Positions 1-7,242 of a DNA stretch of 12,437 bases are shown here, one piece after another. The translations under genes and the position numbers were made by a program. The first letter of the stretch is position 1; every line of letters begins with the position of its first letter. This DNA is from a bacterium. GTDB lineage: Bacteria > SZUA-182 > SZUA-191 > JAJRXT01. The notes under the pieces are model-generated. The model had not been told where the DNA came from and searched no databases. It worked only from the letters and a program-made list of their open reading frames with translations. The DNA is taken from the NCBI GenBank assembly GCA_024277605.1, contig JAJRUU010000016.1, positions 1 through 12,437 of the forward strand. Direction: 5' to 3'.

Positions 1-207
1 GCTAAAATAATGACCGAAGCCGTAGTTACCTTTCGGCAAAAAGAGATAAAAGACCAGGCAGCCTTCAAAAAAGCGCTTGAAGATGTAAAAGTTATGGAAA
101 TCAGTCATGTTGTTATAATAGATCAGGAAGATAAGCTAAAAAATATATTCACCACGAAGGATATATTTAGGATCATGGAACCCGGATATGGGGTCGTAAA
201 CAGTTGA
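1..207 (+). CDS. CBS-domain protein, C-terminal part (5' end outside window)
   Basis: The reading frame is open from base 1 and ends with TGA at 205-207, so this is the tail of a longer gene. The visible 68 residues start AKIMTE and contain SHVVIIDQEDKLKNIFTTKD followed by an IFRIMEP ending. This matches the second half of a CBS domain: a beta strand with a hydrophobic VVIID, a turn, then the 'G-I-x-T-x-x-D' closing motif, read here as NIFTTKD. CBS pairs usually bind adenine nucleotides and regulate an attached enzyme, channel or signalling output. The attached domain, if any, lies upstream and cannot be seen. The ATG at 10 is internal and is not a credible start. A 30-base gap separates it from the next gene on the same strand, so co-transcription is possible. 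The CBS assignment rests on motif pattern only. Confidence 0.55.
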   Translation, partial: AKIMTEAVVTFRQKEIKDQAAFKKALEDVKVMEISHVVIIDQEDKLKNIFTTKDIFRIMEPGYGVVNS

Positions 208-237
208 ACGGTTTCTAATTAAAAGTGGTAGTCCATT

Positions 238-1062
238 ATGGATAATATTCAAAATAACGTTACCAGCCCACGCATCTTTGCGCTGGGTTTGTATATATTT
301 CTGACAATAAACGTAATATTGATATGCGTTTTTCTAATGCGGTCGGAGTCCCCTGCCTTGCAAGTGGCTGATAGTAGAACCGGCGTAGATACGGTTACCA
401 CTAAAAAAGCTGATGCTGTCCCCCCGAAAATCTCCCAAAAAATGAGAGTGGCCGAGGAAGACAAGGTCTATAAGGTGCTGTTTGACAGCGCTAAGAATTA
501 TATCCAACAAGGTGATTCGACAGACGACCTGTACGTTAAAGTGACCAGTTATGATAAGGCATTAGATGAACTCTCTCAAATACACAAGCGGATAAAATAC
601 CAGAAGAAAATAGGTCCCTATGTTGAAAAACTACGAAAAGAATTGTTAAATACCAGTACCTTGAAAATAAAAATCGGGGATACCCAAGATGAGCTTGAGC
701 AAGTATATGGCAAGCCCGGCAAGGTGGTGGTTTTAGAAAAATACTTTCCTGTAGGCTCGATGAAATATGCTTATTATGACAAACTTGGGGTACGCTTTGC
801 ACTTAATAAAGGGCGTATATACTCCATTAAATATGAATCGAATTTTAAGGTGATTTTCCGGGGTATAAAAATAGACGATCCTATTCACAAAATAAAAAGG
901 ATTAATCCCGGCCGCATCATCCCGCTTCCAGGGGGGAGGTATGGCTATCAGGAGCTGGATCGAAAAACCACCTACTTGTTCGTGGATAACGATGACTTTA
1001 TTGATGGGATTGAGCAATTTGATAAAGCTATTTATGGCGAATGGGATGCTATAATAAAATAA
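238..1062 (+). CDS. Membrane-anchored protein with two BamE/SmpA-like units, function unknown
   Basis: This 274-residue protein is not one I recognise. Residues about 13-34 form one hydrophobic membrane segment followed by Arg, with no lipobox, so it is probably an N-terminal anchor with the rest outside the cytoplasm. Residues 35-70 are a polar linker, and 71-138 are charged and probably helical. Residues about 143-200 (IKIGDTQDELEQVYGKPGKV, then KYAYYDKLGVRFALNKGRIYSI) resemble the small fold of BamE/SmpA and related envelope proteins: a 'GDT..E...YGKP' start, a Tyr-rich strand and a closing 'GRIYSI' strand. Residues about 208-262 (GIKIDDPIHKIKR, later YLFVDNDDFIDGIEQF) look like a diverged second copy. 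The start is the ATG at 238, which gives a clean anchor, although upstream GTGGTAG is a poor ribosome site. The gene follows the CBS gene by 30 bases and is followed by a repeat island with no clear terminator. Confidence 0.6.
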   Translation: MDNIQNNVTSPRIFALGLYIFLTINVILICVFLMRSESPALQVADSRTGVDTVTTKKADAVPPKISQKMRVAEEDKVYKVLFDSAKNYIQQGDSTDDLYVKVTSYDKALDELSQIHKRIKYQKKIGPYVEKLRKELLNTSTLKIKIGDTQDELEQVYGKPGKVVVLEKYFPVGSMKYAYYDKLGVRFALNKGRIYSIKYESNFKVIFRGIKIDDPIHKIKRINPGRIIPLPGGRYGYQELDRKTTYLFVDNDDFIDGIEQFDKAIYGEWDAIIK

Positions 1063-1247
1063 GGTATTTATAAGGCAAAAACCCCTTTCCACCCCACTCT
1101 AATCATATTATTTTCCAAAAACATCCTTCAGCACAGTAGTGTCCGCTCCAAGTTTTTGCAAGTGGCCAGAATATCATTTGATTATAGAAATCGTACAAGT
1201 TGTCAAGGCTGTTTTTATACCAAGTTGCAATCGAACATATACTAAAT

Positions 1248-1331
1248 GGGTAGGGAGGGCTTTAGCTCTCGGGCTTTAGCTCTCGGGCTTTAGCTCTCCG
1301 CTCTTTGGTCGGCCTAAAGGTTGACCTACCC
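1248..1331 (+). repeat. GGGTAGG...CCTACCC palindromic repeat, intergenic copy
   Basis: The unit begins GGGTAGGG and ends GACCTACCC, with GGGCTTTAGC and GTCGGCCTAAAGG inside. A shorter copy (55 bases against 84) lies inside the restriction-modification gene at 3332-3386, so this is a dispersed family. The extra length here comes from a tandem expansion of GGGCTTTAGCTCTC. Confidence 0.8.
1257..1298 (+). repeat. Three exact tandem copies of a 14-base unit
   Basis: GGGCTTTAGCTCTC occurs three times back to back, at 1257-1270, 1271-1284 and 1285-1298, with no mismatch. It expands one arm of the surrounding palindromic repeat and looks like a recent slippage product. Because 14 is not a multiple of three, the same expansion inside a gene would shift the frame. 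Confidence 0.9.
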
Positions 1332-1469
1332 GAGTGAGAAATTAGTATCATTTTGAATGCAACTTGGTATTACAACAGTCGCGGGATTCACTTTGTATTT
1401 TGATCTGTGCAATTATCTAACCGGACAACACTGACAGCGAACATATTTTAGTTGAAAAAGAATGGTATC

Positions 1470-4400
1470 ATGTTAAAATATATCAACATGATAGAATCGC
1501 AGATTAAGTCTTATTTTAAAAAATGTTATGCAATAACGCAGCGTGGGGATGCCAGAGAGGAAAGTTACTACAGCGCCTTGGCGGATTTGTTTGGAGACTG
1601 TGCCGGGATTTTAGGCTACAGTAAAATACAAATCACCTCCCAACCCAAAAAGACTGAAGCCGGTAATCCCGATTTAAGGGTGTGGGACGGCAAGCTGCAT
1701 ATCACCGGTTATATCGAAGCCAAAACCCCTACCACCGAACACTTAGACCAGATACAGACCAGCCCGCAACTTGAGCGTTACCTTAATACCTTCCACAACC
1801 TCATTCTTACTAATTTCTTTGAATTCAGGCTCTATAGGGATGGAAATCTGATCGACGCAGTGAGTATCGGCAGGCCGTTTACCATGCAGTTGGGCCAGGT
1901 TCCCACAGTGAAAAATGCGGCTGAATTCTCTTCCCTGCTGGAGAAGTTTTTCTCCTTTTGCCGACCTCGGACTTATTCAGCGAAATCACTGGCGCTGGAG
2001 TTGGCTAAAAAGACCAGGTTCTTACGAGACGAAATTATCGCCGAAGAGCTGAAAGAGGAGGGGAGAAAGGGCGCAAAACCCATTATAGGCTTTTATGAGG
2101 CCTTTCATAAGCATTTGATATTCGGCTTAACCAAAGCGGACTTTGCCGACCTGTATGCCCAGACCGTAACTTATGGCCTGTTTGCCGCCAGCACCCGGGC
2201 CAAGGGTGAGTTTACCAGGCGGCAGGCGTTTGATTATATCCCGCGCACCATCGGTATCTTACGTGATATCTTCCGCTTTATCTCATCGGCCGATATATCG
2301 CAGCAGATGGAGTGGCCGATTGATGATATCGCTGAAATTCTGGCGGTAGCCGACGTAAATCAAATTCTGCATAAATACTATCACGAAGGCAGGGGCAAAG
2401 ACCCCATTATACATTTTTATGAAACCTTTCTGACGGCGTACGACCCCAAGACCCGTGAGCGGCGGGGGGTGTATTATACCCCGGAGCCGGTGGTCTCCTA
2501 TATCGTGCGCTCACTCAACATTATATTAAAAGAATACTTTGGCAAGACCGACGGCTTTGCCTCTGATTCAGTACGGGTGCTGGATCCGGCGGCGGGAACT
2601 ATGACCTTTATCGCCGAGGCCATAAAACTTGCGCTGGATGAGTTTACTGAAAAATATGGCGAGGGAGCCAGGGAAAGTTTTATAAAAAGCCATATATTAG
2701 AGAACTTTTACGCCTTTGAGCTGATGATGGCCCCCTATGCGGTGGGACATCTGAAAATGGCTTTTCTATTGGAAGAGCTGGGGTGTGCGCTTAAAGCAGA
2801 TGACCGCTTTAAATTATATTTAACCAATACGCTGGAGATGGAGGAGTTAAAGCAGACCGATATACCGGGTATGGCCTCGCTCTCTGAGGAATCGCACTTA
2901 GCGGGGAAGGTGAAGAAGGATACCCCGATACTGGTGATATTGGGCAACCCGCCCTATTCGGGGCATTCGGCTAATACCGGCGACTGGATAAGCACGGTTA
3001 TAAGAGATTACTATCAAGTTGACGGTAAGCCCTTGAATGAGAAAAATCCCAAGTGGTTACAGGATGATTATGTGAAATTTATCCGCTTTGCGCAGTGGAA
3101 GATTGATCAGGCGGGCGAAGGGGTATTGGGCTTAATTACCAACCATGGGTATTTAGATAATGTGACTTTCAGAGGTATGCGGCAATCCCTGATGCAGAGC
3201 TTCGATGAGATTTATTTGTTGGACTTGCACGGTAATAGCAAGAAAAAAGAAAAATGCCCCGATGGCGGAAAAGACGAAAATGTATTTGATATACAACAAG
3301 GGGTTGCAATCGCCTTGCTTATTAAATCACCGGGTAGGGTGGGCTTTAGCCCGCCCCATAATGTCGGCCTAAAGGCCGACCTACCCAATCATAAAACATG
3401 TAAAACATATCATGCGGATGTATGGGGACAAAGAGATGATAAGTATAATTATCTTGAGCAGAATGATATAAAGACGATAAAATGGCAGGAAATACAGCCT
3501 AAGTCGGAGTTTTATTTCTTTATACAACGGGATGAGGCGTTAGAGGGTACCTACAATCAATACATGAAAATAACCGATGTTTTCCCGGTAAATGGGGTTG
3601 GCATGACCACCGCCAGGGATAAGTTCGTAATCGATTTAAATAAGAATAAACTCTTAAATCGTATTCGCCTATTTAAAAACAGTAAAGATTCAGACGATAT
3701 ATTGCATCAGGGTTTTAGCATAAATAAAAAGAAGGGCTGGTCAATCAGAAAAGCCTGGAATATGCTGCAAGACATGTCAAATGCTGAAATGGAAGACCTT
3801 ATTGTGCCTGTTCTCTATCGCCCATTTGATACCCGATGGATTTTCTATCATGATTCAGTTGTTTGGCGAACCGTTAAAAGGATAATGCAGCACATGCTGG
3901 CAGGAGATAATTTGGGGTTAATTACATCTAGGCTTACAAAAGGTGAAACTTTTAAGCACGCACAGGTCACACAAAATATTTCCGAAGTTATTGTTATGTC
4001 TCCAAAAACTTCCAATAATGGATTTCTCTTCCCACTCTACTTATACCCCGATACGGATAAAAAACATTTATTCAGCCAGTTAGCTGAGCATCAGCACAAA
4101 ACACCCAATATAAACCCTGCGTTGGTTAACACTCTCACCACCGCCTACAAAAAATCACCCACCCCTGAGGAGATTTTCTACTATATCTACGCTGTGTTAT
4201 ATGCAAACACCTACCGCACTAAATACGCTGAATTCCTAAAAACCGATTTCCCCAGGGTACCCTTTACCAACAGTTATAAATTGTTTATTGAAATGGGGAA
4301 ATCAGGCAAACGCCTAGTTGATCTACACCTATTAAAATCGCCCGACCTCGAATCACCTATTGCTAAGTTCCAGGGTTCCGGCGATAACAAGGTAGAGAAA

Positions 4401-4664
4401 CCCATCTATGAGGATAACCGGGTTTACATCAACAAAGAGCAGTATTTCGAGGGAGTAGAACCTGCGCTGTGGGAGTACCAGGTCGGCGGCTATCAGGTCT
4501 TATCCAAATGGCTTAAAGACCGCAAGCGCCGCTCTCTATCCTTAGACGATATTAAACACTACTGCCGTATGGCAAGCGCACTATCTGCCACCATCACCAT
4601 CCAAACCGAAATTGACACGCTCTACCCGGAAGTTGAGGAGCACCTTATAAGCATTTACGCATAA
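1470..4664 (+). CDS. Type ISP/IIG-like restriction-modification protein (nuclease + N6-adenine methylase + recognition domain), no helicase
   Basis: This 1064-residue protein probably cuts and methylates DNA as a single chain. Residue numbers count from ATG 1470. Near the N-terminus is a PD-(D/E)XK-type nuclease site: GNPDLRV (D68), then GYIEAK (E83, K85). A helical spacer follows, then RRGVYYTP (331-338). AdoMet motif I is VLDPAAGTMTF (D372 to F380), and the catalytic motif IV is NPPY (493-496), typical of N6-adenine methylases. The C-terminal half, with NVFDIQQGVAIALLIK and HADVWG, fits the target-recognition part of type ISP enzymes. Those enzymes (LlaGI type) also carry a RecA-like motor; no Walker A site is visible, and the length is about 500 residues shorter. 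Starts are uncertain: TTG 1452, ATG 1470 and ATG 1488 all lack a good ribosome site. Residues 622-639 are encoded by an inserted dispersed repeat. No partner methylase or specificity gene is nearby. The family call is firm; cutting activity is inferred. Confidence 0.88.
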   Translation: MLKYINMIESQIKSYFKKCYAITQRGDAREESYYSALADLFGDCAGILGYSKIQITSQPKKTEAGNPDLRVWDGKLHITGYIEAKTPTTEHLDQIQTSPQLERYLNTFHNLILTNFFEFRLYRDGNLIDAVSIGRPFTMQLGQVPTVKNAAEFSSLLEKFFSFCRPRTYSAKSLALELAKKTRFLRDEIIAEELKEEGRKGAKPIIGFYEAFHKHLIFGLTKADFADLYAQTVTYGLFAASTRAKGEFTRRQAFDYIPRTIGILRDIFRFISSADISQQMEWPIDDIAEILAVADVNQILHKYYHEGRGKDPIIHFYETFLTAYDPKTRERRGVYYTPEPVVSYIVRSLNIILKEYFGKTDGFASDSVRVLDPAAGTMTFIAEAIKLALDEFTEKYGEGARESFIKSHILENFYAFELMMAPYAVGHLKMAFLLEELGCALKADDRFKLYLTNTLEMEELKQTDIPGMASLSEESHLAGKVKKDTPILVILGNPPYSGHSANTGDWISTVIRDYYQVDGKPLNEKNPKWLQDDYVKFIRFAQWKIDQAGEGVLGLITNHGYLDNVTFRGMRQSLMQSFDEIYLLDLHGNSKKKEKCPDGGKDENVFDIQQGVAIALLIKSPGRVGFSPPHNVGLKADLPNHKTCKTYHADVWGQRDDKYNYLEQNDIKTIKWQEIQPKSEFYFFIQRDEALEGTYNQYMKITDVFPVNGVGMTTARDKFVIDLNKNKLLNRIRLFKNSKDSDDILHQGFSINKKKGWSIRKAWNMLQDMSNAEMEDLIVPVLYRPFDTRWIFYHDSVVWRTVKRIMQHMLAGDNLGLITSRLTKGETFKHAQVTQNISEVIVMSPKTSNNGFLFPLYLYPDTDKKHLFSQLAEHQHKTPNINPALVNTLTTAYKKSPTPEEIFYYIYAVLYANTYRTKYAEFLKTDFPRVPFTNSYKLFIEMGKSGKRLVDLHLLKSPDLESPIAKFQGSGDNKVEKPIYEDNRVYINKEQYFEGVEPALWEYQVGGYQVLSKWLKDRKRRSLSLDDIKHYCRMASALSATITIQTEIDTLYPEVEEHLISIYA
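3332..3386 (+). repeat. Palindromic repeat inserted in frame in the restriction-modification gene
   Basis: This 55-base segment begins GGGTAGGGTGGGCTTTAGCC and ends GGCCGACCTACCC, the same family as 1248-1331. It is read through in frame as GRVGFSPPHNVGLKADLP (residues 622-639 counted from ATG 1470). It sits between the conserved strand NVFDIQQGVAIALLIK and the HADVWG segment, apparently in a surface loop. Its two halves fold back as hairpins: GGGCTTTAGCCC and GTCGGCCTAAAGGCCGAC. Confidence 0.85.
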
Positions 4665-4686
4665 ACAATTACAAGATTGCTTCGCC

Positions 4687-4732
4687 AGGGTCAAGACCCT
4701 AGGGTCAATGACCCCAAGGGGACTTGTCCCCT
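4687..4732. terminator. Triple hairpin between convergent genes
   Basis: Three perfect hairpins stand side by side: AGGGTC-AA-GACCCT at 4687-4700, GGGTCA-A-TGACCC at 4702-4714, and AGGGGAC-TT-GTCCCCT at 4717-4732. They fill most of the 73-base gap between the stop of the restriction-modification gene (4664) and the stop of the aldehyde dehydrogenase gene (4738, minus strand). A stop signal working on both strands is plausible. There is no T-run after any stem, so classical intrinsic termination is not assured, and the array could instead be another dispersed repeat. Confidence 0.5.
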
Positions 4733-4737
4733 GACCC

Positions 4738-6195
4738 CTAGGCTGGTAGGTCGAGGTACACGGTTTTTAGCTGCGTATAAAACTCTATGGCCGCATTACC
4801 CTGTTCACGGGTGCCGCAGCTGGATTGCTTCATGCCGCCGAAGGGTACATGGCATTCAGCCCCGGCGGTCTGGGAGTTGACATGCACGATACCGGCTTTA
4901 ATGCCTTTTATAAACATTTGAGCGGTTTTAATGTTTTTAGTGGCGATAGCGGCGCTTAAGCCATAGCGCACTGAATTGGCAATCTCTATGGCTTCATCCA
5001 GCTCATCATATGCTATAACCCCCAATACAGGGCCGAATATCTCCTCCTGCCCCAAGCTCATCCGGGGAGTCACCTCGCTAAATACCGCAGGCTGGATGTA
5101 GAAGCCTTTTTCATAACAATCGCATGACAGTCGCTGTCCGCCGCAAAGGAGCTTCGCTCCCTCTTGTGTTCCATTTTTAATCCCTTCAAGGATTCTCTCC
5201 AACTGGCGTTGATTTATCACCGGCCCGATTTGAGTGCCCGCATCCGCCCCATCCCCCAGCTTTAAATCCCTGGTTTTGGCTACCAGCTTAGCGGTAAATT
5301 CTTCTATTATCGAGCGCTGCACAATCACTCTTCTGGTAGCGGTACATTTCTGCCCGGTAGAGAAAAAGGCCCCGGCTACGGTAAGCGCCACCGCCTGCTC
5401 TAAATCGGCATCGGCAGCGACGATGACCGGATTCTGCCCGCCCATCTCCAGTTGCACTTTTTTACCCAACTCTGCGCAACGCTTATAAATCTCCCGCCCT
5501 ACTGAGGTGGAGCCGGTGAAGGAGATAGCGCAAACCCCCTCAGCACCTATCAGCGCTTTGTTTGTCGCCCGGCCATTACCTGTAATAATATTTACTACCC
5601 CCGCCGGTAAGCCGGCCTCCTCGAACACCTCTCCCAGCAGTATCCCGGTCAGCGGGGAATCTTGAGAGACCCTGATGACCACCGTATTGCCATAAGTAAT
5701 TGCCGGAACCAGCTTCCACAACGGAATAGCTACCGGAAAGTTCCAGGGGGTAATCAAACCCACCACCCCTAAGGGTTCACGCAGGGTATACAGCATAGTA
5801 GAGGCATTATCCGATGGATAGGTCTCACCGCACATCCGCCGCGCTTCACCCGCATAGTAGCGCAGGATTTGCACCCCGCGGCCAACCTCGCCTTTGGCCT
5901 CCGGCAAGGTTTTGCCCATCTCGCGGGTAAGCGCCAGGGACACCTCGTCAAGCCTGCGGGCGAGCACATCTGCTGCTTTATACAGATACCCCTCGCGCGA
6001 GGTAACCGGGATCTCGTTCCACTTGATAAACGCAGCTTTGGCCGCGGCGACCGCCTGCTTTATATCCTGCTCATTTGAATCCTGAAAACTGCCGATTATA
6101 TCGGCTGTATTTGCCGGATTAATATTATCAAAGGTTTTACCGGAGGCGGAAGCCACCCACTCAGCATTAATATAATTCTTGTACTCCTGAGCCAT
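4738..6195 (-). CDS. NAD(P)-dependent aldehyde dehydrogenase, probably 2-oxoglutarate semialdehyde dehydrogenase
   Basis: A full-length 485-residue aldehyde dehydrogenase. Visible family residues are the oxyanion Asn in TPWNFP (N152), the NAD-fold FTGSTSVG, the general base in LEMGG (E250), the catalytic Cys in GQKCTATRR (C284) and EEIFGPV (E385). The C-terminal PFGGMKQSSCGTREQG and the overall pattern resemble semialdehyde dehydrogenases of the succinate/2-oxoglutarate group. The position beside two sugar-acid dehydratases favours oxidation of 2-oxoglutarate semialdehyde to 2-oxoglutarate, the last step of a Weimberg-type pathway. The cofactor-contacting Lys of the usual 'V-x-K-P' motif is Arg here (VIRVSQDSPL, R175), which is unusual. 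ATG 6195 has a good ribosome site (TAGGAGATAAGC) on the minus strand. It is the last gene of the operon, 51 bases after the FAH-family gene. The family is certain, the substrate inferred. Succinate semialdehyde is the main alternative. Confidence 0.9.
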   Translation of the reverse strand: MAQEYKNYINAEWVASASGKTFDNINPANTADIIGSFQDSNEQDIKQAVAAAKAAFIKWNEIPVTSREGYLYKAADVLARRLDEVSLALTREMGKTLPEAKGEVGRGVQILRYYAGEARRMCGETYPSDNASTMLYTLREPLGVVGLITPWNFPVAIPLWKLVPAITYGNTVVIRVSQDSPLTGILLGEVFEEAGLPAGVVNIITGNGRATNKALIGAEGVCAISFTGSTSVGREIYKRCAELGKKVQLEMGGQNPVIVAADADLEQAVALTVAGAFFSTGQKCTATRRVIVQRSIIEEFTAKLVAKTRDLKLGDGADAGTQIGPVINQRQLERILEGIKNGTQEGAKLLCGGQRLSCDCYEKGFYIQPAVFSEVTPRMSLGQEEIFGPVLGVIAYDELDEAIEIANSVRYGLSAAIATKNIKTAQMFIKGIKAGIVHVNSQTAGAECHVPFGGMKQSSCGTREQGNAAIEFYTQLKTVYLDLPA

Positions 6196-6246
6196 GCTTA
6201 TCTCCTATTGTGTTTTATATCCAAAGTCCGACAGGCTCCTTGCCCG

Positions 6247-7152
6247 TTATAATTTCTGCACCGGATTACTAAGCGTACCGATACCTTCAATATCTATCTC
6301 CACTATATCCCCGTCTTTTAAGCGATATTCATTGGGCACCATGATACCGGTGCCGGTAGATACGGCGCTGCCGAAGGGAACCGGATTATGCAGGCACAAG
6401 TAGTGGTTCAACTCCCTAAAGCTGCGCCCGATCTCAGATGAGTTGCTGGACTCATGAAAAATGACCTTTTGTTTCCTTATAATGCGGCACCTAATCTCCA
6501 ACTGCAGGGGATCGGTCAGTTCGTCCGGGGTAACGATCACCGGCCCCAGGGCGCAGCAACCACTATATATCTTGGACTGCGGCAAGTAAAGCGGATTATC
6601 CCGCTCTATATCCCAGGCCGATACATCGTTACAGATGGTATACCCCAGGATTTCCTCGTGTCCGCCTAATATATAAGCTAATTCAGGCTCAGGTGCAGTA
6701 AGAGTGGAATCACTCCGCATTCCGATATAAGCATGCGGCCCCACACAGCGGGAAGGGGTGGCCTTAAAGAAGCATTCCGGCCTTTTTGCATTATACACCC
6801 GGTCATAAATACCCTGCTCCTGGCTGGCATCCTCATCCCGTGCCTCAGCGCTGCGTTTATAGGTAACCCCAAAAGCCCATACCTCAGGCGCATAAATGGG
6901 AACCAACAGGTGCGCCAGACTCTTATCCGGCGGAATATTTAAGTCTTTAAAATCATAGCCCACAGGTGATTTGTCAGACAATAATTCGGTTAACATCCGG
7001 CTGGCAGAATTATTTGTCTTATGTGCCTGCGCAAATACACTGAGTACCGAATCGAGCCGCTGATCCAGGGTGGTAATATCTATTACCTGGTCAGCTTTCA
7101 ACACCCCCACCCGCAGGCCCGTATTTGGAATATAAAATTGTAATAGTTTCAT
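6247..7152 (-). CDS. FAH-family 2-keto-3-deoxy-pentonate dehydratase (KdaD/XylX-like)
   Basis: A 301-residue fumarylacetoacetate-hydrolase-fold enzyme. It closely matches the pattern of the archaeal 2-keto-3-deoxy-D-arabinonate dehydratase: VWAFGVTYKRSAEAR, RPECFFKATPSRCVG, then the metal ligands in PEPELAYIL (E155, E157) and NDVSAWD (D176), then NPLYLPQSKIYSGCCALGP with the conserved Lys (K194). That enzyme removes water from 2-keto-3-deoxypentonate to give 2-oxoglutarate semialdehyde; acting on the D-xylose or L-arabinose-derived isomer is equally possible. ATG 7152 follows GGAGGATAATT on the minus strand, a strong ribosome site. Its product would feed the aldehyde dehydrogenase encoded 51 bases downstream. 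Its substrate would come from the IlvD/EDD enzyme upstream. The general family hydrolyses or isomerises many keto acids, so the function rests on both the motif match and the neighbours. The sugar isomer cannot be told from sequence. Confidence 0.88.
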   Translation of the reverse strand: MKLLQFYIPNTGLRVGVLKADQVIDITTLDQRLDSVLSVFAQAHKTNNSASRMLTELLSDKSPVGYDFKDLNIPPDKSLAHLLVPIYAPEVWAFGVTYKRSAEARDEDASQEQGIYDRVYNAKRPECFFKATPSRCVGPHAYIGMRSDSTLTAPEPELAYILGGHEEILGYTICNDVSAWDIERDNPLYLPQSKIYSGCCALGPVIVTPDELTDPLQLEIRCRIIRKQKVIFHESSNSSEIGRSFRELNHYLCLHNPVPFGSAVSTGTGIMVPNEYRLKDGDIVEIDIEGIGTLSNPVQKL

Positions 7153-7208
7153 AATTATCCTCCAACGCTAATTATATTTTTCCACAGCGTTGACTTGCCC
7201 TATACAAA

Positions 7209-7237
7209 GCAGGCACAGCCTGCCGGGCCTCGCCCGG
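7209..7237 (-). promoter_or_regulatory. Two tandem intercistronic hairpins
   Basis: GCAGGC-ACA-GCCTGC (7209-7223) is followed at once by CCGGGC-CTC-GCCCGG (7223-7237, sharing one base). They lie in the 90-base gap directly after the cyclase-family stop and before the FAH-family gene. There is no T-run, so partial termination or mRNA end protection is more likely than a full stop. The sequence CAGGCACAGCCTG recurs at 10465-10477, so this may also be a dispersed repeat. Confidence 0.45.
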
Positions 7238-7242
7238 GCCTA

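Larger units (their letters stand above)
1209..1378. repeat. Nested inverted-repeat element inside element A
   Basis: The left arm at 1209-1245 and the right arm at 1342-1378 are inverted copies, 30 of 37 positions matching by my alignment. The strongest part is ATACCAAGTTGCA, present perfectly in both arms, and both arms end in TACTAA on the inside. The 96 bases between the arms are largely taken up by the palindromic repeat at 1248-1331. The arrangement looks like a short mobile or repeat unit that inserted into element A and then received, or always carried, the inner palindrome. Confidence 0.65.
1134..1433 (+). repeat. Repeat element A with paired TGTCCG ends (MITE-like), orientation 1
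   Basis: The left end reads TGTCCGCTCCAAGTTTTTGC from 1140 and runs one base further, to 1160. The right end, read on the minus strand from 1427, is TGTCCGGTTAGATAATTGCA. Both are preceded by CAGTNNT on the outside. The two ends share TGTCCG and a terminal TTGCA but differ in the middle, so the element is asymmetric. Element B at 10655-10843 carries the same two end types in reverse order. The ends resemble terminal inverted repeats of a non-autonomous transposable element. No transposase is present and no target-site duplication is clear. The interior is filled by another inverted-repeat element. Confidence 0.6.
1063..1451. other. Intergenic repeat island, no gene seen
   Basis: This 389-base gap has no credible gene. 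Bases 1063-1133 are AT-rich with no clear terminator. From 1134 to 1433 the gap is a nest of repeats, listed separately. The right end of the outermost repeat lies less than 40 bases before the possible starts of the restriction-modification gene, so that gene has almost no unique upstream DNA. Confidence 0.75.

Noticed and set aside
733..1092. Minus-strand open frame of 119 codons
   Set aside because: It is antisense to the membrane-anchored protein gene and has no ribosome site or domain pattern.
1248..1331. CRISPR array
   Set aside because: The 14-base units are directly abutting, with no spacers and no cas genes nearby.
1393..1421. Possible promoter TTGTAT, 17 bases, TCTAAC in the right end of element A
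   Set aside because: Only three and four of six positions match. The spacing alone is not enough to call it.
4677..4880. Plus-strand open frame of 67 codons starting in the convergent gap
   Set aside because: It is made of the hairpin repeats and then the antisense of the aldehyde dehydrogenase 3' end, and has no recognisable protein pattern.
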